Below, piece by piece: positions 1 through 8,371 of a stretch of DNA of 64,000 nucleotides; position 1 is the first letter of the stretch, and each line of letters begins with the position of its first letter. Origin of the DNA: CADEDH01 sp039029735 (GTDB lineage: Bacteria; Actinomycetota; Acidimicrobiia; Acidimicrobiales; SZUA-35). The notes beneath the pieces are model-generated. The model saw nothing but the letters and a program-made list of their open reading frames with translations. It was not told the DNA's origin and searched no databases. The stretch is taken from NCBI GenBank assembly GCA_039029735.1, contig JBCCFL010000026.1, positions 1 to 64,000 of the forward strand. Direction: 5' to 3'. The position numbers and the translations under genes were made by a program.

Positions 1-645
1 ATCGACGCCAACTGGAAGCTGATCAGCGAGAACTACCAGGAGTACTACCACCTGCCGTGGGTCCACCCCGAGCTGTCGAAGGTGTCACGGGTGGAGGACC
101 ACTACCGCTACCAGGGATCCGGCATGTACTGCGGGCAGACCACCACGCCAGTGTCGAGCGACGACCGCGACGACTGGACGGCGATGCCGCCCGCGCCGAG
201 TCTGTCGGCGTCCGACGCGGCCAGCGGCCGGTTCCTCGCCCTGTTCCCGAACGTGTTGTTCTCGGTGCTCCCCAACCACGTGTTCGTCATGATCCTCGAC
301 CCCGTGGCTCCCGGGCGAACAATCGAGACCGGTGTGTGGCTCGTTCCGCCCGGCAGCTCGCCCGACGAGGCAGCGTTCGCCACCACCCGATCATTCTGGA
401 TCGACGTCAACAACGAAGACATCGACATCGTGCAGCGCAGCCAGCGGGGCCTCACCACGGCCACGGGCACACCCCCGGGCCGGCTCTCGGCCCGCTTCGA
501 GGAGCCGCTTCACCGGTTCCACAACATGGTGGCCGACAAGATGACCGGCGTGGCCCGCATTCCGGAGGGCGACCCCGACGATCACACCGACCGCTACGGC
601 TCCGGCGTGAACCCGATCCCGCCGGTCCTGGGACGCAGACCCTGA
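1..645 (+). CDS. Rieske-type ring-hydroxylating oxygenase alpha subunit, C-terminal part (5' end outside window)
   Basis: This is the C-terminal catalytic half of a Rieske non-heme iron oxygenase alpha subunit. The frame is open from base 1, so the gene begins upstream. Its first residues carry the family signature NWKLISENYQEYYHLPWVHP, in which the two histidines of YHxxxxH are the usual mononuclear iron ligands; the N-terminal Rieske [2Fe-2S] domain lies outside the window. The remaining 190 or so residues fit the substrate-binding ring_hydroxyl_A domain. The substrate cannot be read from this fragment. Relatives include aromatic-ring dioxygenases and the glycine betaine and carnitine monooxygenases, and the latter would suit other genes in the window, but that is only contextual. 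The gene ends 90 bases before the YibE/F gene. Confidence 0.85.
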   Translation: MDANWKLISENYQEYYHLPWVHPELSKVSRVEDHYRYQGSGMYCGQTTTPVSSDDRDDWTAMPPAPSLSASDAASGRFLALFPNVLFSVLPNHVFVMILDPVAPGRTIETGVWLVPPGSSPDEAAFATTRSFWIDVNNEDIDIVQRSQRGLTTATGTPPGRLSARFEEPLHRFHNMVADKMTGVARIPEGDPDDHTDRYGSGVNPIPPVLGRRP

Positions 646-735
646 CCGAACGCGTGCAGGGCTGCCCGACGCAGGGCCGGTCTGGCCGGAATCGAAGGGG
701 GCTCGCCCCACGACCGGCGTTGAGCCGACACACTG

Positions 736-2223
736 GTGGGCGTGAACGACAAGGGCGAGCCCGGCGGGCACAGCCACGGTCCTAATCATGGCCACAGCCG
801 CGGTCCTGATCATGGCCACAGTCATGGCCATGGCCGCGGTCCTGGTCACGGTCACGGCAACAGTCCTGATCATGGCCACAGTCATGGCCGCGGTCCTGAT
901 CATGGCCACAGTCATGGTCATGGTCATGGCCTCGAGGGGAGCTGGGAGACCTGGCTCCAGGTACCGGCGCTGCGAGTGATCCTCGGCTGCGTGGTGCTCG
1001 TTGGCGTGTTGACCGTGCTCGGGGTGCTCGTCACGTGGCCCGACGGCGAGGGCCGAGCCGAGACGCTCGACCAGGCGGCCGACATCGGCCTCGTCACCGA
1101 GAGGTTCGACGCCACCGTCAAGTCCGTGACCGACGGCCAGTGCTCCTACGCCACGATCGACGACCCCCAGGAGTGCCGAGCGTTCACGTTCATCGTGCAT
1201 GAAGGACCCGCCGCCGGCTCGGAGATCGCGCTGGCCGAGTTCAACCTCACGATCGGGACACCGACCCCCGACCTCAACATCGGCGACGCCGTGGTGCTCG
1301 GCTACGAACCGCGCACCAACTTCTACTTCTACGCCGACCGCGATCGCGGCCCCACGCTCCTCCTGCTCACGCTGGCCTTCGTGGTGGTGGTGCTGGCCCT
1401 CGGCCGGTGGCGTGGCCTCAACGCTCTGGCCGCCATGGCCATCACCGTCGTGGTGCTCATCTTCTACGTGGCTCCGAGTGTGCTCGACGGCAACGATCCA
1501 CTGATCGTCGCCGTGGCCGCCGCGTCGGCCATTGCCTTCGTCAGTCTCTACCTCACCCACGGGTTCACACCCACCACCACCGTGGCCCTCGCCGGCACCC
1601 TGGCCTCACTGGGGCTGACGCTCGCGATCTCCTCACTCTTCTTCTCGATGGCCCAGTTCACCGGCCTCGCCACCGAGGAGGGATCGACGCTCCCGTTCGT
1701 TTCCGACATCGACCTGTCGGCGCTGCTCCTCGGCGGCGCCATCCTCGGCACACTGGGCGCCCTCGACGACGTGACCGTGACCCAGGTGGCCACGGTGGCC
1801 GAACTCAGGTACCGCAACGAGAAGCTGACGACGGCTCAGCTCGTCACGTCGGGGATCCGGGTCGGCCGCGAGCACATCGCATCGACCGTCAACACCCTGC
1901 TACTGGCGTATGTCGGGGCAAGCATGCCCCTGCTGCTCGTGATCGCCGCTTCCGACCAGGCCCTCGGTGCGGTTGCCAACTCCGAACTCGTAGCGGTGGA
2001 GATCGTGCGCACGCTCTGCGGTTCGATCGGTCTCGTCGCCGCCGTGCCGATCACCACGCTGATCGCCGCCACGCTCGTCGGCGGCCCCTCAGCCGATGAC
2101 GACGTCGAGCCAGCGGCCGAGCCCCCTGCACCGGATGCTGCGCCGTTCACCGTGCCTCGGGAGGTGGACACTCGACCCGAACCCCAGTGGGACGACTTCG
2201 CCCCCGACGACGTCGACCTCTGA
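736..2223 (+). CDS. YibE/F-family membrane protein with His-rich N-terminus
   Basis: This 495-residue integral membrane protein fits the YibE/F family, whose function is unknown. Residues 11-65 are a cytosolic tail of repeated HGH, HSHG and GPDHGH units with about 20 histidines, an obvious candidate for binding Zn, Ni, Co or Cu. A first transmembrane helix follows near residues 80-100, then an extracytoplasmic beta-rich segment of about 100 residues, then at least six or seven hydrophobic helices from about residue 200. The C-terminus is an acidic, proline-rich tail. The start is GTG at 736; a second in-frame GTG lies two codons later. The His-rich tail is an addition to the usual family architecture and suggests metal handling, but no metal regulator or chaperone gene is adjacent. 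Confidence 0.8.
   Translation: MGVNDKGEPGGHSHGPNHGHSRGPDHGHSHGHGRGPGHGHGNSPDHGHSHGRGPDHGHSHGHGHGLEGSWETWLQVPALRVILGCVVLVGVLTVLGVLVTWPDGEGRAETLDQAADIGLVTERFDATVKSVTDGQCSYATIDDPQECRAFTFIVHEGPAAGSEIALAEFNLTIGTPTPDLNIGDAVVLGYEPRTNFYFYADRDRGPTLLLLTLAFVVVVLALGRWRGLNALAAMAITVVVLIFYVAPSVLDGNDPLIVAVAAASAIAFVSLYLTHGFTPTTTVALAGTLASLGLTLAISSLFFSMAQFTGLATEEGSTLPFVSDIDLSALLLGGAILGTLGALDDVTVTQVATVAELRYRNEKLTTAQLVTSGIRVGREHIASTVNTLLLAYVGASMPLLLVIAASDQALGAVANSELVAVEIVRTLCGSIGLVAAVPITTLIAATLVGGPSADDDVEPAAEPPAPDAAPFTVPREVDTRPEPQWDDFAPDDVDL
766..932 (+). repeat. In-frame tandem repeat encoding the His/Gly tail of the YibE/F protein
   Basis: Imperfect repeats built on catggccacagtcatgg and cggtcctgatcatggcca recur at least five times within the coding region. 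They encode HGHSHG and GPDHGH units. The stretch is highly self-similar at the DNA level and so is prone to length change by slippage. Confidence 0.85.
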
Positions 2224-2361
2224 GCCTCGACCTCTGAGCCTCGCCACTCCCGGCTGAGCCGGTTTCACCGCTGAATTCAGCACCAACCCGCGGTTCCCCC
2301 CTGGCACCTGCACGACTACGCTTGGCCCATCACCAGCAATGGTGCGGGCGGGTGGCGGAGG

Positions 2362-3288
2362 ATGATGCGGATTTCGGAACTGTGGCGGAGAGTGTTCCAT
2401 CTCAGCCTTGCGGTTTCCGTGATGGCCATCGTGGTCATGGTGTCGCCGTTCACCGATCCACCCAACGATCAGCAGGTCCTCCAGTCTCAGTCAGCGGCCG
2501 TCATGGCCGGGGCCGACACGCAGGACACGGCGGCGCTGCGCCTTCCGGTGTCGAGTACCGACGATGCCGTCGGCAACGTGAACCTCCGCGCCGCCCCGGC
2601 TCGCCCCTCGCTCGAAACGGCCCTGCCCCAGCGGTCCGATGGCGGCGCCGGCGTGATCCGCTTCGTGCTGTTCGTCGAAGCCGACCAGGTGTACGACCCC
2701 GACACCGAGGCGCTGGTGGCGACCCAGGCCGAGGCCGTTCAGGCCTACTGGTACGAGCAGTTCGGTGGCACGTTCCTCCTCCCTGTCGGCGGCGTTGACG
2801 TGGTGTTCGGCGACCACCCCGCCCGCTGGTACGACGAGACTCCCAACGACGACGATCCCCGCTGGAATCGCCTGCTGAACATCCGCGCCGAGGTGATCAA
2901 GAAGCTCGACCTCGATTCCGAGCCCGAGCAGCGGGTGATCACCTACCCCGTGGCCCGCATCGACGGGCGGGTGGGAGCCAACAGCTTCGACGGTGCATGG
3001 ATGGACGGCGACGACATCGGCTGCGTGGCTGGACGCGTGGCCACGGTGCCCTATTCCACCAACTACCCGGCCGACTGTCTCAGCACGGTGGTGCACGAAC
3101 TGGGCCACGTCTACGGCCTCACCCACGAGGGCCCCGACGCCGACTGCATGCAGTTCGGCTTCTACGACTACCTGTTGGAGGAGCGGGGCCAGCAGCACTG
3201 CATCTTCTCTGAGCGCAACCGGCAGATCGTGATCAACGAACCCCGCAACGGGCCATGGCTGGCCGCCGAGCCCGGCGACCGGGGCTGA
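2362..3288 (+). CDS. Exported metzincin-like zinc metalloprotease
   Basis: This is a 308-residue protein with an N-terminal signal anchor or signal peptide (hydrophobic residues about 12-30 after an RR pair). It carries the extended zinc motif HELGHVYGLTH at residues 245-255, which matches HExxHxxGxxH of the metzincins: three His ligands and a catalytic Glu. A methionine shortly after (DADCMQFGFY, about 261-268) could form the Met-turn. Cysteines near 221, 239, 262 and 280 could form disulfides, as expected outside the cell. I do not recognise a named family or substrate. ATG codons occur at 2362 and 2365; the GGAGG at 2357-2361 abuts the first, so the second may be the one used. The gene converges on the citrate synthase gene. 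Confidence 0.7.
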   Translation: MMRISELWRRVFHLSLAVSVMAIVVMVSPFTDPPNDQQVLQSQSAAVMAGADTQDTAALRLPVSSTDDAVGNVNLRAAPARPSLETALPQRSDGGAGVIRFVLFVEADQVYDPDTEALVATQAEAVQAYWYEQFGGTFLLPVGGVDVVFGDHPARWYDETPNDDDPRWNRLLNIRAEVIKKLDLDSEPEQRVITYPVARIDGRVGANSFDGAWMDGDDIGCVAGRVATVPYSTNYPADCLSTVVHELGHVYGLTHEGPDADCMQFGFYDYLLEERGQQHCIFSERNRQIVINEPRNGPWLAAEPGDRG

Positions 3289-3297
3289 CTCCCCCTC

Positions 3298-3345
3298 TCG
3301 GGAACTTCGCGGGAACCTCGCAGGAACTCGGGAACCTCGCGGAAT
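3298..3345. repeat. Short direct repeats in a convergent intergenic gap
   Basis: Four imperfect copies of a 10-12-base unit of the form cgggaacctcgc lie between the metalloprotease stop and the convergent citrate synthase stop. I see no clear hairpin with a T-run, so this is not called a terminator. Confidence 0.4.
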
Positions 3346-3366
3346 GTCGACCGGCGACGTCGAACC

Positions 3367-4524
3367 TCAGCCTGTGGCGACCAGAGGCAGCTCGCTGGTG
3401 GGCGGCGGGCCGACGTAGCGGGCGGCCGGTCGCATGATCTTGTTGTCAGCAGCCTGTTCGAGCACATGGGCCGCCCACCCGAACGCTCGGCTGGCGGCGA
3501 ACGTCGGCGTGAACATCGTGCGGGGTACGCCTGCCAGATGGAGTGCCACGGCGGCGTAGTACTCGACGTTGGTCACGATCCGGGCCGTTGGCTTCCACCG
3601 GGCGAGGAGCGCCAGGATCCGCTGTTCGATCTCGATGGCCCGCTCGACCAGTTCGTCGTCGAAGCGTTCGGCCTCACGACGGAGCAGCACGCCGCGGGGA
3701 TCCTCCGCCCGATACACGGCGTGACCGAATCCCATGATCGGCTCGCCCCGGTTGAGGCGAGCCTGCACCCAGGCCTCGGCGTGTGCCGGATCGCCGATCT
3801 CGTCCAGCATGTCGAGCACCCGGCTCGGCGCGCCGCCGTGCAGAGGCCCCGAGAGCGCGCTCAAGGCCGCCGACATCACGCTCGCTACGCCGGCGCCCGT
3901 GCTGGTCACCACCCGGGCGGTGAAGGTCGACGCATTGAACCCGTGATCAGCCGTCACGAGCAGGTATCGCTCGAGCGCCTCGGACGCCACGATCGAGGGG
4001 GTCGCACCGATCAGCATTCGCAGGTAGTCGGTGGCGTGGCCGAGGCCGGGATCGGCGGCGAGCGGCACCTGCCCCGTTCGCCGCCGGTGATGGGCAGCCA
4101 ACACGGTGACCGCCACCGCAGCCGCACGCAAGACCCGGGCCCGACGTGCGGCATGGTCGAGATCGACCACAGGCGTGTCGTCGACGAGTGCGGGCCACAC
4201 CGCCCGCAGCGCGGCCAGCGGATCATCGACGCGATCCGCCAGCGCGACCACGAGATCGGTGGTCGCCGGGTCGAGGTGGCGCGCTGCGCCCACTTCGGCC
4301 CGGAAGCCGGTGGCGCCGTCGCCGACTGGCAGCTTGCCGTCCAGCAGCAGTGCAGCTGCCGCCTCGAAGGGCTGGGTGGCGGCCACCACGGTGGCATCGA
4401 TGTCGCGGTAGTGGAAGTAGCCCTCCTCACCGCGAACGCTGCCGACCGTGGTGTCGGCGACGACGAGGCCCTTCAGCCCCGGTGGCGCGACGAGGGGTGC
4501 GGTGGGTTCGGAACTCGTGGACAT
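3367..4524 (-). CDS. Citrate synthase-family protein (citrate/2-methylcitrate synthase)
   Basis: This 385-residue citrate synthase-fold enzyme would condense oxaloacetate with acetyl-CoA or propionyl-CoA at the entry of the TCA or methylcitrate cycle. Visible motifs are GPLHGGAPSR (first catalytic His), IMGFGHAVYRAEDPR (second His and an oxaloacetate-binding region) and SRAFGWAAHVLEQ near the C-terminus. At the position where the third catalytic residue (Asp in NVDFYS) is expected, this protein reads TNVEYYAAVAL, with Glu. The frame stays open upstream to 4602, but ATG at 4524 gives the usual N-terminus and leaves the palindromic control region free. The gene is divergent from a second, HTH-fused citrate synthase, which suggests joint regulation. 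Whether acetyl-CoA or propionyl-CoA is preferred cannot be read from the sequence. Confidence 0.85.
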   Translation of the reverse strand: MSTSSEPTAPLVAPPGLKGLVVADTTVGSVRGEEGYFHYRDIDATVVAATQPFEAAAALLLDGKLPVGDGATGFRAEVGAARHLDPATTDLVVALADRVDDPLAALRAVWPALVDDTPVVDLDHAARRARVLRAAAVAVTVLAAHHRRRTGQVPLAADPGLGHATDYLRMLIGATPSIVASEALERYLLVTADHGFNASTFTARVVTSTGAGVASVMSAALSALSGPLHGGAPSRVLDMLDEIGDPAHAEAWVQARLNRGEPIMGFGHAVYRAEDPRGVLLRREAERFDDELVERAIEIEQRILALLARWKPTARIVTNVEYYAAVALHLAGVPRTMFTPTFAASRAFGWAAHVLEQAADNKIMRPAARYVGPPPTSELPLVATG

Positions 4525-4556
4525 GGTTCGAGAATGAGCGCACCGATCGAGGTTGA

Positions 4557-4592
4557 CAACATTGATCAAGTCAATGTTGATTGGATCAATGT
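4557..4592. promoter_or_regulatory. Palindromic operator between two divergent citrate synthase genes
   Basis: A perfect 9-5-9 inverted repeat occupies 4557-4579 (CAACATTGA, spacer TCAAG, TCAATGTTG). An outer arm pair, ACATTGATC at 4559-4567 and GATCAATGT at 4584-4592, nests around it, so the left half-site can pair with either of two right half-sites. A TTGACA hexamer lies at 4553-4558. The element is AT-rich against a GC-rich background and reaches the ATG at 4589. I infer that it is bound by the helix-turn-helix of the adjacent citrate synthase fusion. Confidence 0.7.
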
Positions 4593-5812
4593 CCACTCTC
4601 ACCAGCCGCGAGGCCGCCGCCCGGCTCGGCGTGAAACGGGCGACGCTCTACGCCTACGTGAGCCGAGGGCTGATCACCCGCCGGATCGGCCCGGACGGCC
4701 GCACCAGCCGGTTCGACCCGGCCGAAATCGATGCGTTGCGCCAGGGCCGGCGGGCCGGCGACGACGAAGGTGAGATCCGCACGAGCATTGCCACCGCCAT
4801 CACCCGAGTCGACGACCAGCGGCTCACCATCCGGGGCCTCGACCTGGTGGCCGCAATCGATGACGGCCTCGGGTTCACCGAGGTGGTCGACCTGCTCTGG
4901 GAGTCGCCGCCGGGCGAGCAGTGGCCCAGCGCCGACGAGGTCGGATCCGCCGGCTCACACCCCGCTCTCGTGGCCGAGGTCGCACAGCGCTCGCCACTCG
5001 ACGCACTGCGCAGGATCACCGCCGAGCGTTCCGCCGCCGACCCCCTCCGTCACGATCGCTCCCCCAGCGCCGTCCGGGCCGCCGGCCGGTCACTGATCGT
5101 CGCGCTCACCCACGGCCTGCCCCCGGCACTCGACGAGGGGGCCGCCGATGACACCGACAGCACCGACAGCACCGACAGCACCGATGGCATCGCGACGGCG
5201 CTGTGGCGCCGCCTCACCACCCAACCCCTCGACCGCGAGCGGATCGACACCGTCGATCTGGCCATGGCGCTGCTCGTCGATCACGGGCTCGCGGGCTCAA
5301 CCCTGGCCGCCCGAATTGCGGCGTCGGTGCGGGCCGACCCCTACTCCGTGGTGCAGGCAGGCCTGGGGGTGCTCGGTGGCACGCTCCACGGAGCGGCCAG
5401 CGGCAGCGTGCACGAGTTGTTCGCCACGGCCGAACGCACCGGCGATGCGGCTGCCGCCGTCGGCGAGCTCCATCGACGCGTTGACCATGTACCGGGTTTC
5501 GGCCATGCCGTGTACCGAGACCAGGATCCGCGCTACGGGGCGCTGATGAGCCGGATCGTGTCGGCCTGGGGCGACGACCCCCGACTCGTGATCGTGTACC
5601 GGGTACGCGATCTGGTGAGTCAGCGCGGGGGCTCGTTCCCGAACGTCGATCTCGCACTCGGGGCCCTCAGCTACCTCGGGGAGATGCCGGCCGAAGCCGG
5701 CGAAGTGCTGTTCGCCATCGCCCGAACCGCAGGCTGGCTCGCCCATGCGCTCGAAGAGTACGGCGAGAAACCACTGCGCTTCCGGGCCCGGGCCACCTAT
5801 GTGGGGCCATAG
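4589..5812 (+). CDS. Helix-turn-helix domain fused to citrate synthase
   Basis: This 407-residue protein has an N-terminal excisionase/MerR-type winged helix (residues about 1-50: SREAAARLGVKRATLYAYVSR, then a wing with RTSRF) followed by a full citrate synthase domain. The catalytic motifs are GGTLHGAASGS (first His), VPGFGHAVYRDQDPRY (second His) and SFPNVDLALGAL, which keeps the canonical Asp. The enzyme may therefore be active as well as DNA-binding. In-frame TTG 4553 and ATG 4574 lie inside the palindrome; ATG 4589 gives the natural start of the HTH. Residues about 188-199 are a Thr-Asp-Ser repeat encoded by 9-base tandem units. The simplest reading is a metabolite-responsive autoregulator that also controls the divergent citrate synthase. 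Confidence 0.85.
   Translation: MSTLTSREAAARLGVKRATLYAYVSRGLITRRIGPDGRTSRFDPAEIDALRQGRRAGDDEGEIRTSIATAITRVDDQRLTIRGLDLVAAIDDGLGFTEVVDLLWESPPGEQWPSADEVGSAGSHPALVAEVAQRSPLDALRRITAERSAADPLRHDRSPSAVRAAGRSLIVALTHGLPPALDEGAADDTDSTDSTDSTDGIATALWRRLTTQPLDRERIDTVDLAMALLVDHGLAGSTLAARIAASVRADPYSVVQAGLGVLGGTLHGAASGSVHELFATAERTGDAAAAVGELHRRVDHVPGFGHAVYRDQDPRYGALMSRIVSAWGDDPRLVIVYRVRDLVSQRGGSFPNVDLALGALSYLGEMPAEAGEVLFAIARTAGWLAHALEEYGEKPLRFRARATYVGP
5153..5188 (+). repeat. 9-bp tandem repeat within the HTH-citrate synthase gene
   Basis: Three exact copies plus one variant copy of ACCGACAGC encode a (Ser-Thr-Asp)n loop. The array is in frame, so changes in copy number would not break the gene. Confidence 0.85.
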
Positions 5813-5912
5813 CCAGCACAGATCACGCATTCGACCACAACCATGGACCAACCAGGTACATCTGCTCGGGCAGCCCAAAACGCTGCGAACAGTCGTTTAG
5901 AGTGCCGTCGCT

Positions 5913-6401
5913 ATGAAGCGAACAATGATGAGCATCAGTACCGCTGCCGCGTTCGCCCTGGTGTTGGCCGGATGTAGCTCCGCTTCCACCGAGGACGACA
6001 CGACCCGCGACGAGAGCGGTGACATCGTGGAAGAGGGCGAGGTGGGGGCCCTCGCCATCCAGGTCGGCGACTGCCTGGCCAGTGTGGGGACCGGCGAGAT
6101 CACCTCCACCGAGGGTGTGCCCTGCGAGTCCGAGCACGAGTACGAGGTGTACCACGCCTTCGATCTCGCCGGCACCGACTTCCCGGGCGACGACGAGGTG
6201 GCCAACCTCGCATCGGAGGGCTGCCTCGAGGCGTTCGAGCCCTTCGTGGGTCTCGAGTACGAGTCGTCGATCTACGGCTTCAACCACCTCGTGCCAACCC
6301 AGGAGGGCTGGGATCAGGTCAGCGACCGCGAGGTGCTCTGCATCATCAACAACTTCGACGGCACGCTGAAGTCGGGCTCCGCCGAGGGCACCGCCCAGTA
6401 G
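5913..6401 (+). CDS. Septum-formation-family lipoprotein
   Basis: This is a 162-residue exported lipoprotein. The signal peptide MKRTMMSISTAAAFALVLAG ends in a clear lipobox (LAG followed by Cys21). The mature part has the pattern VGDCLAS...VPCESEHEYEVYHAFDL...GCLEAF, with four cysteines probably paired in two disulfides. It matches the actinobacterial 'septum formation' domain often found in small secreted proteins. The domain name reflects older association data; its molecular role is not established. The gene stands alone, convergent with the ABC exporter genes, and ends just before a strong hairpin. Confidence 0.75.
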   Translation: MKRTMMSISTAAAFALVLAGCSSASTEDDTTRDESGDIVEEGEVGALAIQVGDCLASVGTGEITSTEGVPCESEHEYEVYHAFDLAGTDFPGDDEVANLASEGCLEAFEPFVGLEYESSIYGFNHLVPTQEGWDQVSDREVLCIINNFDGTLKSGSAEGTAQ

Positions 6402-6430
6402 TTCCAGCCCACAACCGAATCGAGACTCAT

Positions 6431-6464
6431 CTGGGTCTCCCCGTCTCAGACGTGGGAGACCCAG
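6431..6464. terminator. Terminator-like hairpin at the ABC exporter 3' end
   Basis: Arms CTGGGTCTCCC (6431-6441) and GGGAGACCCAG (6454-6464) form an 11-bp perfect stem with a 12-nt loop. It overlaps the last codons and stop of the minus-strand ABC gene and lies 30 bases after the plus-strand lipoprotein stop, so it can serve both. There is no strong T-run. Confidence 0.6.
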
Positions 6465-8371
6465 GTCGCGTACATCGACGCGTACCGGCCGTCAGTTGCG
6501 ACAAGCTCGTCATGGGTGCCCATCTCCACCACCCGTCCCTCATCGACCACGGCGATCCGATCAGCCCGCATTGCGGTGGCCAACCGGTGGGCGATGACGA
6601 TCGCGGTTCGCCCCTCAAGCACCACGTCGAGGGCTCGTTCGATGATGGTCTCCGAGGCCAGGTCGAGGTTCGACGTGGCCTCGTCGAGCACCAGAACCCG
6701 GGGCCGGGCGAGGAAGGCTCGGGCCAGGGCGAGGAGCTGCCGCTCCCCCGACGACAACGACGCGCCACGCTCGTGCACGATGGCGTCGAGGCCACCGTCG
6801 AGGCGGTCGATCACCGAGTCGATGCCGACGGCCCGACACGCCTCCATGATCTCGGCGTCACCGGCCGCACGATCACCGAGAAGGTCGGGCCGGGCGAACG
6901 CCACGTTCTCCCGGATCGAGCGATTGAACAGGAACGGTTCCTGGGGCACCACGCCGAGCTGGCTCCGCAGCGACTGCAGCGTGACCGTCCGAAGGTCGTG
7001 GCCGTCGATCCGCACCGAGCCCGAGTCGGGATCGTAGAAGCGGGTGACCAGCTTGGCCACAGTGGACTTGCCAGCCCCGGTGGGCCCGACGATGGCCACC
7101 GTCTCCCCCGGCTCGACTATCAGCGACACGCCATCGAGAACTGGCACCTCGGGTGCGTACCCGAAGTGGACGTTGTCGAGCTCGATGCGCCCGTCGATCG
7201 GGGGCAGCTCGACCGCGCCCTCGGTTTCGGCCACCGACGGATCGGTGGCGAGGAGTTCGCGCAGCTTGGCGACTGCGGACTGACCCGCCTGATAGGCGTT
7301 GTAGAGCTGCACCAGCTGCTGGATCGGGGCGAAGAACGCCGTGAGGTAGAGCAGGAAGGCGAACAGCTCCCCGACCGTGAGCGTGCCGTCCAGCACCATC
7401 CGCCCGCCGACGAGCAGCAACACCGCCTGGCCGAAGAAGCCCACCGCCTCGTTCGCGGGCCCATAGATGGCGCCGACGGTGGCGGCCTCGATGTTGGCGT
7501 CACGATGCTCACCCACCACGTTGGCGTGCTGGATCACATTGTGCCGCCGGCGGTTGTGGGCGGCGATCACCCGCATGCCGGCCAGGCTCTCCGACAGATC
7601 CGACAACACCGCAGCGATCTTGTCGCGCACCACGCGATACGTGCGCTCTGAGGCTCCGCTGAACCAGTAGGTGAGCACCGCCATGGCCGGCACCACCGCG
7701 AGAAGCGTGATCGCGGCGAGCAGTGGATTGAGCCAGAACAGCACGATCGTGATCACGACGAGCGTGAGGCCTTGGACGGCGAGGTTGACCAGCCCGTCCT
7801 GGAAGAGCACAGCAAGCGCGTCGATGTCGCTCGTCATGCGGGTCATGATCACGCCAGCCTTGTTCTTCGTGTAGAACTCGAGCGACTGGCGCTGCAGGTG
7901 GGAGAACACCTTCACCCGCAGCTCGTACATGAGCGTCTCGCCGAGCTGGCCGGTGTACAGCACCCGGACTCTCGAGATCACCGCGTTAACCACGATGGCG
8001 GCCATATAGGCCACAGCCACCCCAATCAGCACGTCGAACTGCCGGGGCACAACGGCTCGGTCGAGGCCGAGCTGGATCAGGAGTGGCCCCGCCTGGAACG
8101 CAATGGTTTCGACGACGATGAGCAGCGCAGCGAGCGCCAGACCCCAGCGGTGCGGGATCAGGAACGAGCGCAGGGTGAACCGGTCATCAGTGGTGGTGCG
8201 TTGGCGGTAGGCGATGTTCGGCTCGGGGTGCTCCGGCTCCTCCGACAGGATCTGCTCGGCCCGTTCGGCCAGCTCGGAGGGCACACCAGCGAAGGGCAGG
8301 CCATTGGCTGCGCTCACCTGTGACGCCGACTGGCCCCCGAAGGGTGATCCGATGGGAGGCCCGAAGCTCAC
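6446..8371 (-). CDS. ABC exporter half-transporter, catalytic-site subunit
   Basis: This 641-residue fusion of a six-helix type IV (exporter) transmembrane domain (about 70-370) and a nucleotide-binding domain (about 395-630) has a 65-residue N-terminal extension. It carries Walker A GPTGAGKST (429-437), a Q-loop glutamine (VVPQEPFLF), Walker B VLVLDEATS with catalytic Glu564, and the switch His595 (IAHRL). Its signature is LSSGE (539-543) instead of LSGGQ. The start overlaps the upstream ABC gene by four bases (ATGA), so the two are translationally coupled and probably form a heterodimer. The partner lacks exactly the residues this one keeps. The substrate is unknown; drugs, lipids or peptides are all possible for this class. 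Confidence 0.9.
   Translation of the reverse strand: MSFGPPIGSPFGGQSASQVSAANGLPFAGVPSELAERAEQILSEEPEHPEPNIAYRQRTTTDDRFTLRSFLIPHRWGLALAALLIVVETIAFQAGPLLIQLGLDRAVVPRQFDVLIGVAVAYMAAIVVNAVISRVRVLYTGQLGETLMYELRVKVFSHLQRQSLEFYTKNKAGVIMTRMTSDIDALAVLFQDGLVNLAVQGLTLVVITIVLFWLNPLLAAITLLAVVPAMAVLTYWFSGASERTYRVVRDKIAAVLSDLSESLAGMRVIAAHNRRRHNVIQHANVVGEHRDANIEAATVGAIYGPANEAVGFFGQAVLLLVGGRMVLDGTLTVGELFAFLLYLTAFFAPIQQLVQLYNAYQAGQSAVAKLRELLATDPSVAETEGAVELPPIDGRIELDNVHFGYAPEVPVLDGVSLIVEPGETVAIVGPTGAGKSTVAKLVTRFYDPDSGSVRIDGHDLRTVTLQSLRSQLGVVPQEPFLFNRSIRENVAFARPDLLGDRAAGDAEIMEACRAVGIDSVIDRLDGGLDAIVHERGASLSSGERQLLALARAFLARPRVLVLDEATSNLDLASETIIERALDVVLEGRTAIVIAHRLATAMRADRIAVVDEGRVVEMGTHDELVATDGRYASMYATWVSHV

Noticed and set aside
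766..932. Possible CRISPR or satellite array
   Set aside because: Repeat units are short, in frame and encode a His-rich tail; there are no unique spacers of constant size.
4553..4588. Upstream TTG/ATG starts for the HTH-citrate synthase
   Set aside because: They fall inside the palindromic operator and add residues with no counterpart in HTH proteins.
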